A DNA stretch of 64,000 nucleotides from Streptomyces spinoverrucosus (GTDB lineage Bacteria; Actinomycetota; Actinomycetes; Streptomycetales; Streptomycetaceae). The stretch lies in NCBI RefSeq assembly GCF_006539505.1, contig NZ_BJND01000026.1:103938-167937 (forward strand), given 5' to 3'. Each line of letters begins with the position of its first letter. The stretch's first letter is position 1. The notes under the pieces are model-generated. The model was given only the letters and a program-made list of their open reading frames with translations, was not told the origin of the DNA and did not search any database. The position numbers and the translations under genes were made by a program. Shown one piece after another: positions 24,290 to 33,459 of the stretch.

Positions 24290-24640
24290 GTGAAGCGGAT
24301 CATGCGCAAGGCCGTGACCATGCTGGCGGTCACCGCCGCTGCGGCCGGGGCGGCGTTGCTGCCGGCGGGTGCGGCGCAGGCGGACGAGCCCGTGAACTGT
24401 CCCCGAGTCATCGCCTTCTGCACGTTCGAGGAGCCGGACGGGTACGGCCAGATGAGGCTGTACTTCCGGGATGAGGCCTTCGCCGACCCGTCCTTCTACA
24501 CCGCACAGAACCAGACGCCCGAGCCGTGGTGCGTCTACGAGCTCCCGGGCTACAGCGGCCTGTCGTACGAGGTGCCCGCCTGGGAGACCCTGCGCCAGCT
24601 GCCCTTCCCGGCCCGCTCGCTGCACCGGGGTCCCTGCTGA
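24290..24640 (+). CDS. secreted peptidase-inhibitor-like protein (I36 type)
   Basis: A 116-aa preprotein. Signal peptide KRIMRKAVTMLAVTAAAAG then ALLPAGAAQA, with likely cleavage after AQA. The mature part has four cysteines and a beta/gamma-crystallin-like pattern (CPRVIAFCTFEEPDGYGQ, WCVYELPGYSGLSYEVP), as in Streptomyces metalloproteinase inhibitors of family I36. The start is GTG 24290 because AGAAGAGG lies 6 bases upstream and a stable hairpin precedes it; the longer frame to 24131 has neither. Lies alone between two repeat arrays. Inhibitor activity is inferred. Confidence 0.78.
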   Translation: MKRIMRKAVTMLAVTAAAAGAALLPAGAAQADEPVNCPRVIAFCTFEEPDGYGQMRLYFRDEAFADPSFYTAQNQTPEPWCVYELPGYSGLSYEVPAWETLRQLPFPARSLHRGPC

Positions 24641-24720
24641 CCCGGTGATCCGGCAGGCCCCCTGACCGGGCCTCGCTCCGCGACCGACACTGCCACCCCG
24701 CACGCGGAGCGAGGCCTTCC

Positions 24721-25257
24721 ACCCGGCCCTTCACCTGCCCCCTGGCCCTCCACCTGGCCCATCGCCTGGCCCATCACTTGGCCGGGCCTGAATCCCGCCG
24801 GGGCCCTTCACCCGGCCTGGCCCTTCACCCGGCCCTCCACCCGGCCGGACCCTGAACCCCGCCGGGGCCCTTCACCCGGCCTGGCCCTGCACCCGGCCCT
24901 CCACCTGGCCGGGCCCTGAACCCCGCCAGGGCCCTGGCGGGGTGCAGGGCCCTGGCCGGGCCCTGAACCCCGCCAGGGCCCTGCACCCGGCCCTCCACCC
25001 GGCCGGGCCCTGAACCCCGCCAGGGCCCTTCACCCGGCCATCCACCTGGCCGGGCCCTGAACCCCGCCAGGGCCCTTCACCCGGCCATCCACCTGGCCGG
25101 GCCCTGAATCCCGCCGGGGCCCTTCACCCGGCCTGGCCCTCCACCCGGCCCTCCACCTGGCCGGGCCCTGAACCCCGCCAGGGCCCTTCACCCGGCCCGG
25201 CCCTCCACCTGCCCGCGCCCTGAACCCGGCCCGGCCCCTCACCCGCCCGGCAACCCT
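24721..25257. repeat. GC-rich tandem array with a 47-bp unit
   Basis: The clearest units are 25030-25076 and 25077-25123, which differ at only two or three positions; each contains CACCCGGCCATCCACCTGGC, GGGCCCTGAACCCCGCCAGG and GGCCCTT. Shorter or fused variants extend on both sides, some inverted (24930-24980 holds back-to-back palindromes around GCCAGGGCCCTGGC). Together about 10 partial and full units fill the gap between the I36-like gene and the kinase-like gene. Open frames across it are repeat artefacts. It could form strong RNA hairpins at the 3' ends of both convergent transcripts. Confidence 0.85.
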
Positions 25258-26106
25258 TCACCCACCCGGCAACGTCAACCCCCAAGCCCCCTCCCACACC
25301 CGCCAAGTCCGCGTCCGCACCGGCCCGCTCACCCCCGCGTCCGACCGGTACCGGAAGTCCGCTCCCGATACGGTCACCGTGCGCCCCTCCGCCCGTACCG
25401 GCGTGGCCTCCGCGCCCAGCGACAGTGGGCGTACCTCGACCTCCGCCGCGCCCGAGCCGCCCGGGGCGAGGGACACGGCCTCGACCGGCTGGTCCAGATC
25501 CACCAGCGTCGACCCGTCGACCTCGACCCGCAGCCGCGCGGGCCCGGGCGCGGGCACCGACGGCGCGCGCGCCGGACGGGCCGCCACCAAGGTGCGTACG
25601 AGGGACTGGCACGTCCGCAGCCACGGAGCCCGCGTCGAGGCCGAGCCCGCCTCGCTCAGCGGCACCGGCGGGATCCGCAGCGCCCCCAGCACCACGCCGT
25701 CGCTGTCGTCGACGAGCAGATCCAGCCGCCGTTCGACACCCTCCAGCACGGCCCGCGCCGCCGACACCGCGCTCGACGGCACACCCAGTGCCGTCGTGAG
25801 CCCGACGGCGGACCCCACGGGGACGACCGACAGCACACTTCCGGCCAGCTCCCGCTGCCGGTGCAGCAGGGACACCGCCCGCACCAGGGCGCGGTCGTCG
25901 CCGATCACCACCGGCCGCCGAGACCCCCTTCGCTGAAGCGCCCGGGCGAACTCCTCCGGCCCGTCCGGCAGGCACACCTTGGTGGCCGCACCCGCGCTGA
26001 GCACGTCTTTCGCGATGCGGACGGACTCCCCGTCCGTCCTCCGAGCGACCGGATCGATGATCACCAGCAGCTGATCGGACATCGCGGAAGTCGCCACCTC
26101 GGTCAT
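25258..26106 (-). CDS. diacylglycerol-kinase-family protein with degenerate active site
   Basis: A 282-aa protein aligned by shape to the DAGK/NAD-kinase-like fold: an N-terminal Rossmann-like half (QLLVIIDPVARRT) and a beta-rich C-terminal half. The nucleotide-binding GGDGT motif is replaced by VVIGDDRALVRAV and the later PxGTGN by VPVGSAVGL, so phosphotransfer may be lost. ATG 26106 (MTEVATSAMSDQ) with AGGAAGCGAGG upstream is preferred to a much longer frame that lacks family similarity. Divergent from purA, as in other Streptomyces I recall. Confidence 0.7.
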   Translation of the reverse strand: MTEVATSAMSDQLLVIIDPVARRTDGESVRIAKDVLSAGAATKVCLPDGPEEFARALQRRGSRRPVVIGDDRALVRAVSLLHRQRELAGSVLSVVPVGSAVGLTTALGVPSSAVSAARAVLEGVERRLDLLVDDSDGVVLGALRIPPVPLSEAGSASTRAPWLRTCQSLVRTLVAARPARAPSVPAPGPARLRVEVDGSTLVDLDQPVEAVSLAPGGSGAAEVEVRPLSLGAEATPVRAEGRTVTVSGADFRYRSDAGVSGPVRTRTWRVWEGAWGLTLPGG

Positions 26107-26140
26107 GCCTCGCTTCCTCGGGTAGCATCTTTGTGCAAGA

Positions 26141-26166
26141 GCCCCTTGCGCTATTGCGCCAGGGGC
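26141..26166 (+). promoter_or_regulatory. hairpin in the purA leader
   Basis: GCCCCTTGCGC and GCGCCAGGGGC pair around TATT with one internal mismatch. It lies 127 bases before purA and just after the possible -10 TAGCAT (26123-26128), so it would form in the purA 5' leader. TTCGTCTATTCC follows, too few T residues for a clear terminator. Confidence 0.4.
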
Positions 26167-26292
26167 TTCGTCTATTCCGGGGCACCCGGTCCGACGGTCG
26201 CGGCCAACGACGGCCGCGGGGCACGCGGCGGCACGACCCACCGCGTACGCCCCTGACCTTGGACATGCCCCGCCCGGAAGGGGTGTACGCGC

Positions 26293-27576
26293 GTGCCCGC
26301 ACTTGTGCTGCTCGGTGCTCAGTGGGGTGACGAAGGCAAGGGAAAGGCGACGGACCTGCTAGGCGGGTCGGTCGACTACGTAGTGCGCTACCAGGGCGGC
26401 AACAACGCCGGCCACACCGTCGTCGTCGGCGACCAGAAGTACGCACTGCATCTGCTCCCTTCCGGAATCCTGTCCCCCGGCTGCACGCCGGTCATCGGCA
26501 ACGGCGTCGTCGTCGACCCATCTGTCCTGCTCTCCGAGCTGAGCGGGCTGAACGAGCGTGGCGTCGACACGTCCAAGCTCCTGATCAGCGGCAACGCGCA
26601 CATCATCACGCCGTACAACGTGACGGTCGACAAGGTGACGGAGCGCTTCCTCGGGAAGAGGAAGATCGGGACGACCGGGCGCGGTATCGGCCCGACGTAC
26701 GCCGACAAGATCAACCGCGTCGGCATCCGGGTCCAGGACCTGTACGACGAGTCGATCCTGACCCAGAAGGTCGAGGCGGCGCTCGACGTCAAGAACCAGA
26801 TCCTCACCAAGCTCTACAACCGCCGTGCCATCGCGGTCGAGCAGGTCGTCGAGGAGCTGCTGGGTTACGCCGACCAGATCCGCCCGTACGTCGCCGACAC
26901 GGTGCTGATCCTGAACCAGGCGCTGGACGACGACAAGGTGGTGCTCTTCGAGGGCGGCCAGGGCACGCTGCTCGACATCGACCACGGCACGTACCCGTTC
27001 GTGACGTCGTCGAACCCGACCGCGGGCGGCGCCTGCACGGGCGCCGGTGTCGGCCCCACGAAGATCAGCCGCGTCATCGGCATCCTCAAGGCCTACACGA
27101 CCCGCGTCGGCGCGGGCCCCTTCCCGACGGAACTCTTCGACGAGGACGGCGAGGCGCTGCGCCGGATCGGCGGCGAGCGGGGTGTGACCACCGGCCGTGA
27201 CCGCCGTTGCGGCTGGTTCGACGCGGTGATCGCCCGCTACGCGACCCGCGTGAACGGTCTGACGGACTTCTTCCTCACCAAGCTCGACGTCCTCACCGGC
27301 TGGGAGCAGATCCCGGTCTGCGTGGCGTACGAGATCGACGGCGAGCGCGTCGAGGAGCTGCCGTACTCCCAGACGGACTTCCACCACGCCAAGCCCGTCT
27401 ACGAGATGCTGCCCGGCTGGTCGGAGGACATCAGCAAGGCGAAGACCTTCGCCGACCTGCCGAAGAACGCGCAGAACTACGTCAAGGCCCTGGAGGAGAT
27501 GTCCGGCGCCCCGATCTCCGCGATCGGCGTGGGCCCGGGCCGGGACGAGACGATCGAGATCAACTCGTTCCTCTGA
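26293..27576 (+). CDS. purA: adenylosuccinate synthase
   Basis: A 427-aa enzyme joining IMP and aspartate with GTP, the first committed step to AMP. Family motifs are intact: LLGAQWGDEGKGKATDLLGG at the N-terminus (catalytic Asp, P-loop), NNAGHTVV (catalytic His), GRGIGPTYADKINRVGIRV, GGQGTLLDIDHGTYPFVTSS and TTGRDRRCGWFDAV. GTG start 26293 follows GGAAGGGG. Length is normal for bacteria. Monocistronic: own leader, strong terminator 40 bases downstream. Confidence 0.98.
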   Translation: MPALVLLGAQWGDEGKGKATDLLGGSVDYVVRYQGGNNAGHTVVVGDQKYALHLLPSGILSPGCTPVIGNGVVVDPSVLLSELSGLNERGVDTSKLLISGNAHIITPYNVTVDKVTERFLGKRKIGTTGRGIGPTYADKINRVGIRVQDLYDESILTQKVEAALDVKNQILTKLYNRRAIAVEQVVEELLGYADQIRPYVADTVLILNQALDDDKVVLFEGGQGTLLDIDHGTYPFVTSSNPTAGGACTGAGVGPTKISRVIGILKAYTTRVGAGPFPTELFDEDGEALRRIGGERGVTTGRDRRCGWFDAVIARYATRVNGLTDFFLTKLDVLTGWEQIPVCVAYEIDGERVEELPYSQTDFHHAKPVYEMLPGWSEDISKAKTFADLPKNAQNYVKALEEMSGAPISAIGVGPGRDETIEINSFL

Positions 27577-27614
27577 CCTCCGGTCACTCCGGTGGCCTCC
27601 GGTCATTCACCAAG

Positions 27615-27653
27615 CATCCCCAACTGCCCCGTATGCACGGGTAGTTGGGGATG
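27615..27653 (+). terminator. purA terminator
   Basis: An 11-bp perfect outer stem (27615-27625 with 27643-27653) continues through CCCGT/ACGGG after a mismatch, and is followed by TTAGTTTCGT. It isolates purA from the conflict-system genes downstream. Confidence 0.88.
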
Positions 27654-27708
27654 TTAGTTTCGTAGCGGCAGTTGCTGTTGGGTACTGGTGTTCCCCGGAA
27701 GGAGCAAG

Positions 27709-28140
27709 GTGCGCATCACACTGGCTGTTGCGACGGAGACCGCGGACCGGGCGAGCGCGGCCACGGACGACCTGTACGACTGGCTGCGTCAGGACCCCGA
27801 GCTGCGCGGGCTGGTCCGGCGGGAGTCCCCGGTCGGCGCCCCGGCGGGAGCCATGGGCGCGTGGAGCGAGGTGCTGAGCCTGGTGCTGGCCCCGGGCGGG
27901 CCGACGGCGGCCGTCGGGGCGGCGGTCGTGGTGTGGCTGCAGAACCGCCGGGGCAACCAGACGGTCACCATCAACCAGCCCGACGGCACCCAGATCGTCG
28001 TCACCTCCGAGAAGGTGCGCGGCCTGACCGCCGAAGGCACCAGCGACCTGGCCCAGCGGGTGGCGCAGGCACTTCAGCAGCCGCCCTCCCCCGACACTAT
28101 TGAGGGACGCACCGGCCGCCCGGCCGGACCGGAGAACTGA
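27709..28140 (+). CDS. EACC1 (effector-associated constant component) protein
   Basis: A 143-aa protein: N-terminal alpha/beta region (RITLAVATETADRASAATDD, LYDWLRQDPELRGLVRRES), a hydrophobic helix (EVLSLVLAPGGPTAAVGAAV, about 52-75), then QNRRGNQTVTINQPDGTQIV. This is the EACC1 pattern known as the invariant small partner of caspase/nSTAND effector genes in actinobacterial conflict systems. GTG 27709 has GGAAGGAG 5 bases ahead. The next gene starts 2 bp after its stop, and encodes exactly such an effector, which strongly supports the call. Its biochemical role is not established; a membrane-linked adaptor or trigger is inferred. Confidence 0.85.
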   Translation: MRITLAVATETADRASAATDDLYDWLRQDPELRGLVRRESPVGAPAGAMGAWSEVLSLVLAPGGPTAAVGAAVVVWLQNRRGNQTVTINQPDGTQIVVTSEKVRGLTAEGTSDLAQRVAQALQQPPSPDTIEGRTGRPAGPEN

Positions 28141-28142
28141 CC

Positions 28143-31100
28143 GTGCCGTCACGGGGGAGACCGGACCTGACCGGGCCCGGCTGCCACGCCGTGGTCGTGG
28201 GCACCGGGAACCACCCCGGGGATCTGCTGCACCCGCTGCCCTCCGCCGTACCCTCGGCGCGGGCCCTGGCCGAGGTGCTGGCCACGGAGTGCGGCATGGG
28301 CGACCGGGTACGGCTGCTGTGCGACCCGCGGTCGCCGAGCGAGGTGCTGGCGGCTCTCGCCGAGGCGGTGGACCGCGCCGGGCCCACCGAGGGGCGGTAC
28401 GAGAGCGGAGTCGTCGTCTTCTGCCACGTCGGCCACGGGCTGCGCGGCCCGGGCGGGCGGCTGTATCTCGCGACGGCCGCGACCAGCTCCCTCACCGACA
28501 CCGCGCACTCGGTGCCGTACTCCGAGATCGAGCGCTATCTGAGCGACGGGCCCGCGGATCCGCTCATCGTGCTCGACTGCTGTTTCGCCGGGAACGCGCG
28601 CGAGCCGAGCCGTCCGACGACCTCGGACCCGTTCGGCGGCAGCCGCCCGCAGGGCAGCTATCTGCTGGCCTCCGCGCAGCGCGACACCCTCGCCTACGCC
28701 CCCACGGGCGCCGAGTACACCCTGTTCACGGGCCATCTGCTGAGCCTGCTGCGGGAGGGCGACGCGGGCGGGCCCCGCCTGCTGACGCCGGGCAGCCTCT
28801 ACCGGCTCCTCGACCAGCGCCTCCAGGGCGGCCCCGCCCGGCCGTACGGCGGCGGCACCGCGCGGATGGCGGAGCTGGTCCTCACCGTGAACCGCCGCTA
28901 CGCGCCCCGTCCCGAGGACGCCGCCCCCGCCGCGGACCCGGACGCGGTCAGCCCGTATCCGGGCATCGTGCCCTTCCTGCCCGAGCAGCATCACCTCTTC
29001 TTCGGCCGCGAGAAGGTGACCCGCGAGCTGCTGCGGCGCGTGGCACACCGGCCCGGTGAGCCGCTGGTGGTGATCGGCACCTCCGGGGTCGGCAAGTCCT
29101 CGCTGCTGCGGGCGGGGCTGACCGTGGCGGCCGAGGAGGCGGGGCTGGGGCCGGTACGGATCGTGGCGGCCCCGGGGGCGCATCCGTTCCGGGCGCTGGC
29201 CACGGCCTGGGCGGCGGCGGTGGGGCGGCCGGTCGCGGAGGTCGTACGAGACCTGGAGCAGGGTGTCTTCAGGGCGGCCGACAACGATGCCGGGGCGCCG
29301 CCCGGCGTCCTCGTCGTGGACCAGCTGGAGCAGTACTTCACGCACGCCGCCGACCCTGCTGAGCAGCGGCTTTTCGCCGCCGCGCTCACCGCGTCCCACG
29401 GTCCCCGGATCGTGCTTGCCCTGCGCGCCGACTACCACGACGACGCCCTGCGCGACCGTCACCTCGGCCCTCTCGTGGCGCGCGAGCACTTCACCGTGCC
29501 CGCGCTCGACGACGCCGAGATCGAGGCGGCCATCGTCGGACCGGCGCGGTACGAGGGGCTGGAGTGGGAGAAGGGCGTCCCGCAGATCCTGCGGCGCGAG
29601 GTGAGCGAGGAACGGGCGGGCGACGGGCCGGGAGACGCCGCCGCGCTGCCGTTCCTGGCCCACGTCCTGCGCGAGATATGGCTCCGGCGACGCGGTACGA
29701 CCCTCACCTACGCCGCCTACCAGGAGGCCGGCGGCATCCGTGACGCCGTCGCCCGCACCGCCGAGCGGATCTACGCCGACCTCGACGACGAGGGCCGGAC
29801 CCGACTGCGGGAGCTGACGCTGGCCATGGTCAACGTGGCCGACGGCGAGGGACGGCTGGTGCGCCGCCGGGTGCCACGGGAGGAACTGGTCGGCTCCGAG
29901 GACCTGCTGCGCCGCCTCGCCGACGCCCGCCTCGTCGTCGTCGACGAGCAGGGCGGGGCACAGCTCGGCCACGACTCGCTGCTGTACGCCTGGCAGCGGC
30001 TGCACGACTGGATCGACGAGGTGCGCGGCGATCTGCTCCGGCTGCGGCGGCTGACGGAGGCGGCGGAGTCCTGGTTTGAGCACGGCAGCGGGCTGTGGAC
30101 GGGCACGAGCCTGGACGAGGCGAGGGCGCTGGTGGCGGCCGAAGGGGCGGCGGCCCGCCCGCCCGTCCGGCAGGTGGTACGGGACTTCGTCACCGCCGCC
30201 GACCGGGCGCGGCGCCGCAGACGATCGGTCACCCGGGCCTGGATCGCCGGGCTGTCGGCCCTCGCCCTGGTGGCGGGGGTGCTGGCGGGCTGGGGGTTCT
30301 ACGAGAACGGGCAGGCGGCGGATCGGGAGCGCAGCCTGATCGCCCGCGAGCTGGCCGCGCAGGCCGACATCATGCGCGAGCGCGACCCGCGGACGGCGCT
30401 GCGGCTCAGCCTTGCCGCGTACCGCGCGGCACCGACACCCGAGACCCGGTCGAGCCTCTACTCGGCGGCGACGACAGTGGCGCCCACCCACCTCACGCCG
30501 GCCGATCGCAAGCGTGAGCCGGTGCTCAAGCTGGCCTACAGCCCGGACGGGAAGGTGCTGGCCGCCGGCCACCGGGGCGGCAGGGTGCGGCTGTGGGACG
30601 TCACGAAGCCGACCGTTCCGGTGGAGGCGGGGCAGTTCGAGCTGGACGGCACCGGGGCCATCGCCCACCACCCGAGCAAGCGGCTGCTGGCCGCGCAGAC
30701 GGCGAGGTCGCTGACGCTCTGGGACACCACCGACCCGCGCGCACCCAGGCGGGTGGCCCGGCTGCCGATCACCAAGAGCGTCACCTTCACCCTGGCGTTC
30801 AGCGGGGACGGCAGGACCCTGGCGGCGGGCGGCGAGGCGGGCCGGCTCCGGCTGTGGAACGTGAGCGACCCGGCGCACCCCGCGCTGCGTGCGGAGCGGA
30901 CGATCGCCGACGCGGAGCTGATCTCGCTGGCGTTCACCCGCGACGGACGTCACCTGATCACCGGAAACGGCAACGGGCAGGGAGACAGTGAGCAGCCCGC
31001 TCAGGTGCGGCTGTGGGACCTGACCGATCCGGACCGGCCCGCGCTGCGGGACACCGAACGGGCCGAGACGGTCATGGCGGTCGCCGCGCACCCGAAGCGC

Positions 31101-32669
31101 GACCTGGTGGTCGCGACCGGGGCCAGTGGGAAGGTCGCCTGGTGGGAGCTGGTGGGCGGCCGGGAACTGCGGCGCGTCGAGGTGGAGGAATTCCGCGACT
31201 ACTGGGGCAGCGACCCGGACGGCATTCCCTCGCTCAGCTTCAGCGGGGACGGCAGACTCCTCGCGGGAGCGGAACGGGACAACGGCGTTCAACGGGGCGA
31301 CGTGACCGGAAAGGTGTCGGACCTCGAGAACTGGCAGGACCTCGCCGCGCTGCCGTCGGGCGAGCCCGCACAGTCGGTCGCCTTCAGCCCGGACAGCCGG
31401 TACCTGGCGGCCGGTGACGTGGGCGGCGAGATACGGCTGTGGCCCGGCCAGAGCTGGGCGCCCGCGATCGAGGGCACCGTGCCGTCCTTCGTCGAGGCGG
31501 GCACCAGCGCCTTCAGCGGCGACGGCAGGCTGGTCCTCGCCCAGACCGACAACGCCGACTACACGACCCTGACCCGGGTGTGGGACATCAGCGACGCCCG
31601 CGCTCCGAAGGTCCGCTACACCCTGCCGAAGGGCTGGGAGGCCAACTACTTCCTCAACAGCCACAAGAAGCCCGTGCTCCTTGCCCACTACTGGACCGAA
31701 GGACTGGAGCACACCTTCCAGTTCTGGACGTTCGACTCCGACGGCGAGCCGGTCAGGGGCCGCGGCATCCACCTCACCGCCGACGTCCCGCGCGTCGTGG
31801 TGAGCCCGGACGGCCGACTGCTGGCCGCGGGCTCGGCGGAGGAACAGGGCATCGCCCTGTACGACATCGAGGACCCGGCGAAGCCGGTGCGCGTCGGCAC
31901 GGTCGACGCACCGATCAGTGGGGATCTCTTCACCACGGGAGAGCTCTGGTTCGCCGGGGACCGCGCCCTGGCGACCATCGAGGACCGTGCGGATCTCGTC
32001 CTGTGGGACCTCTCCGACCCGGCTCGGCCCCGCAAGGCAGGGCGCGTGAAGGACGTTGCGCTGATGAAGAGGGCGATGTACGACGCCGGGTCGCGGCAGC
32101 TCGTCACGGAGGAGGTCGGGGACGTCATCCGCGTGTGGGACCTGTCCCGGCCCGCGCGCCCGGCCGGCGGCGGCCGCATCCCGGGCGCTCCGGGCGCCTA
32201 CTTCCCCACCGGCAAGGGGGAGTTGGCGACAGCACTCAGCGACGGCACCGTCCAGTTCTGGGACGTCACGGACCCGGCCCGTCCGCAGAAGAAGCGGGAC
32301 CTACGGCTCGACCGCGCGGTCTCCTTCATCGCCATGACCCCGGACGGCCGCCACGCGGTGACGGGCAGCCCGTACCGCATCTGGACCGTCGGTCCCGACG
32401 GCGAGTGGGACTTCCCGGAGTTCGTGGAGCTGGCGAACGCGGAGGACCTCCACCTGCCCCGCGCGGACTCGCCCGAGGGCCTCTCCTGGCTGGCGGTCAC
32501 CGTGGAACGCACCTGGGGCAGCTCCCTCGCCGACCGGAGCACCTACGTCCTGGACTTCGACACCGATCAGCTCTACCAGGAGATGTGCAAGGCGTACCCC
32601 CAGAGCGTCCCCAAGGACCAGTGGGAAGGCCTCTTCCCACACCTGTCCTACCGCACCTCCTGCGCCTGA
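28143..32669 (+). CDS. caspase-nSTAND-TM-WD40 conflict-system effector
   Basis: A 1508-aa multidomain protein. Caspase-like peptidase, about 10-255: catalytic His98 in FCHVGHGL and Cys147 in LIVLDCCFAG. nSTAND1 NTPase, about 270-690: entry motif PYPGIVPFLPEQHHLFFGRE, Walker A GTSGVGKSS (312-320), Walker B VLVVDQLEQYF. One transmembrane helix (AWIAGLSALALVAGVLAGWG, about 697-718) and a helical linker (RSLIARELAAQADIMRERDP). The rest is a WD40 propeller with many blades of the form LAYSPDGKVLAAGHRGG...LWDV. Model: the propeller senses a ligand, nSTAND oligomerises with NTP and activates the protease, killing or arresting the infected or competing cell. GTG 28143 directly follows the EACC1 stop. 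Confidence 0.93.
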   Translation: MPSRGRPDLTGPGCHAVVVGTGNHPGDLLHPLPSAVPSARALAEVLATECGMGDRVRLLCDPRSPSEVLAALAEAVDRAGPTEGRYESGVVVFCHVGHGLRGPGGRLYLATAATSSLTDTAHSVPYSEIERYLSDGPADPLIVLDCCFAGNAREPSRPTTSDPFGGSRPQGSYLLASAQRDTLAYAPTGAEYTLFTGHLLSLLREGDAGGPRLLTPGSLYRLLDQRLQGGPARPYGGGTARMAELVLTVNRRYAPRPEDAAPAADPDAVSPYPGIVPFLPEQHHLFFGREKVTRELLRRVAHRPGEPLVVIGTSGVGKSSLLRAGLTVAAEEAGLGPVRIVAAPGAHPFRALATAWAAAVGRPVAEVVRDLEQGVFRAADNDAGAPPGVLVVDQLEQYFTHAADPAEQRLFAAALTASHGPRIVLALRADYHDDALRDRHLGPLVAREHFTVPALDDAEIEAAIVGPARYEGLEWEKGVPQILRREVSEERAGDGPGDAAALPFLAHVLREIWLRRRGTTLTYAAYQEAGGIRDAVARTAERIYADLDDEGRTRLRELTLAMVNVADGEGRLVRRRVPREELVGSEDLLRRLADARLVVVDEQGGAQLGHDSLLYAWQRLHDWIDEVRGDLLRLRRLTEAAESWFEHGSGLWTGTSLDEARALVAAEGAAARPPVRQVVRDFVTAADRARRRRRSVTRAWIAGLSALALVAGVLAGWGFYENGQAADRERSLIARELAAQADIMRERDPRTALRLSLAAYRAAPTPETRSSLYSAATTVAPTHLTPADRKREPVLKLAYSPDGKVLAAGHRGGRVRLWDVTKPTVPVEAGQFELDGTGAIAHHPSKRLLAAQTARSLTLWDTTDPRAPRRVARLPITKSVTFTLAFSGDGRTLAAGGEAGRLRLWNVSDPAHPALRAERTIADAELISLAFTRDGRHLITGNGNGQGDSEQPAQVRLWDLTDPDRPALRDTERAETVMAVAAHPKRDLVVATGASGKVAWWELVGGRELRRVEVEEFRDYWGSDPDGIPSLSFSGDGRLLAGAERDNGVQRGDVTGKVSDLENWQDLAALPSGEPAQSVAFSPDSRYLAAGDVGGEIRLWPGQSWAPAIEGTVPSFVEAGTSAFSGDGRLVLAQTDNADYTTLTRVWDISDARAPKVRYTLPKGWEANYFLNSHKKPVLLAHYWTEGLEHTFQFWTFDSDGEPVRGRGIHLTADVPRVVVSPDGRLLAAGSAEEQGIALYDIEDPAKPVRVGTVDAPISGDLFTTGELWFAGDRALATIEDRADLVLWDLSDPARPRKAGRVKDVALMKRAMYDAGSRQLVTEEVGDVIRVWDLSRPARPAGGGRIPGAPGAYFPTGKGELATALSDGTVQFWDVTDPARPQKKRDLRLDRAVSFIAMTPDGRHAVTGSPYRIWTVGPDGEWDFPEFVELANAEDLHLPRADSPEGLSWLAVTVERTWGSSLADRSTYVLDFDTDQLYQEMCKAYPQSVPKDQWEGLFPHLSYRTSCA

Positions 32670-32787
32670 CGCTCCGCCCTTCACTCCCCTGAGTGAAACA
32701 AGCGAACTTCCGCCTGGGAAAAGCCGGTTCCGGCTTGCGCTCGTCGCTCTGCGTGCCCTTAGAGTCACGCCAGTAGATCAATGAAAC

Positions 32788-32816
32788 GCCCCCGCGGTGC
32801 GGCAACACCCGGGGGC
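32788..32816 (+). promoter_or_regulatory. leader hairpin of the HTH gene
   Basis: GCCCCCG (32788-32794) pairs with CGGGGGC (32810-32816) across a 15-base loop, followed by ACGACACCAGGAGCTAAC and the start codon. A very similar leader (CCCCCG-loop-CGGGGG, then CACCAGGAGC) precedes related small HTH genes in other Streptomyces as I recall, suggesting a conserved cis element. Confidence 0.45.
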
Positions 32817-32841
32817 ACGACACCAGGAGCTAACCCTCCAG

Positions 32842-33459
32842 ATGCGCGTTCATCGTACGGCGCCCATGCGCGCCTTTTCAGCTCTCTCTCACACTCTTCT
32901 CTCCGACCGGAGCATCTCCTGGTGCGCGGTGGGCGTACTGGCGTACCTATTGAGCCTCCCGGGCGCGACCCGCGTCACCGTCCGCGCGCTCGCCGAGCAG
33001 CGCAGGGAAGGCCTGGGGCGGATCGCTCGGGCCCTGCGTGAGCTGGAGGAATCGCGGTATCTGCGGACGGTGCTGCGGGGGGACCGGGAGACGGGGCAAC
33101 TCGTCGCCGTCTACGAGGTGTTCGACACTCCGTACGAAGACGAGTCACGTGCGGGTGAACCTGAAAAAGTTCGGAACCTGACCTCCGGCGAGTCCGCCTC
33201 GTCGGGCCATCAGCGCACGGTGCTCGCCGCGAGGCTGCTCGGCTCGCTCGGTATCACGCATCCCTGCCTCATGCTCGGCGCCTCCCAGGTGTGGCGGCTC
33301 GCGCCGCTGGTGGTGGAGTGGTGGGACGCGGGGCTGAGCAGCGCACAGGTGCGGGCGGCGCTGACCGAGGGGCTGCCGAGGCGCGTGCACTCACCCGCCG
33401 CCCTCATCGAGAACCGGCTCCGGCACAAGCACCCGGCACACCCGGCGGTGGCCGCGTAG
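32842..33459 (+). CDS. helix-turn-helix DNA-binding protein
   Basis: A 205-aa basic protein. Residues about 15-90 form a winged helix (SDRSISWCAVGVLAYLLSLP, VTVRALAEQRREGLGRIARA, LRELEESRYLRTVLRG), a type seen in Streptomyces genes resembling plasmid or phage replication regulators. The C-terminal half (about 125-200) has LGITHPCLMLGASQVWRLAP and a second helical segment. Start ATG 32842 follows the CAGGAG of the hairpin leader by 13 bases; ATG 32866 is an alternative. It lies between the caspase gene and the toxin-antitoxin pair, so it may control the island, though that is only positional. Confidence 0.72.
   Translation: MRVHRTAPMRAFSALSHTLLSDRSISWCAVGVLAYLLSLPGATRVTVRALAEQRREGLGRIARALRELEESRYLRTVLRGDRETGQLVAVYEVFDTPYEDESRAGEPEKVRNLTSGESASSGHQRTVLAARLLGSLGITHPCLMLGASQVWRLAPLVVEWWDAGLSSAQVRAALTEGLPRRVHSPAALIENRLRHKHPAHPAVAA

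Noticed and set aside
24721..25257. Considered as CRISPR array
   Set aside because: Units are contiguous with no unique spacers and no cas genes are near; it is a plain tandem repeat. The same holds for 23668-24112.
28149..31772. A 1207-codon minus-strand frame antisense to the caspase-WD40 gene
   Set aside because: Its composition is Arg/Val/Gly-rich antisense of a well-formed multidomain protein; no domain or ribosome site.
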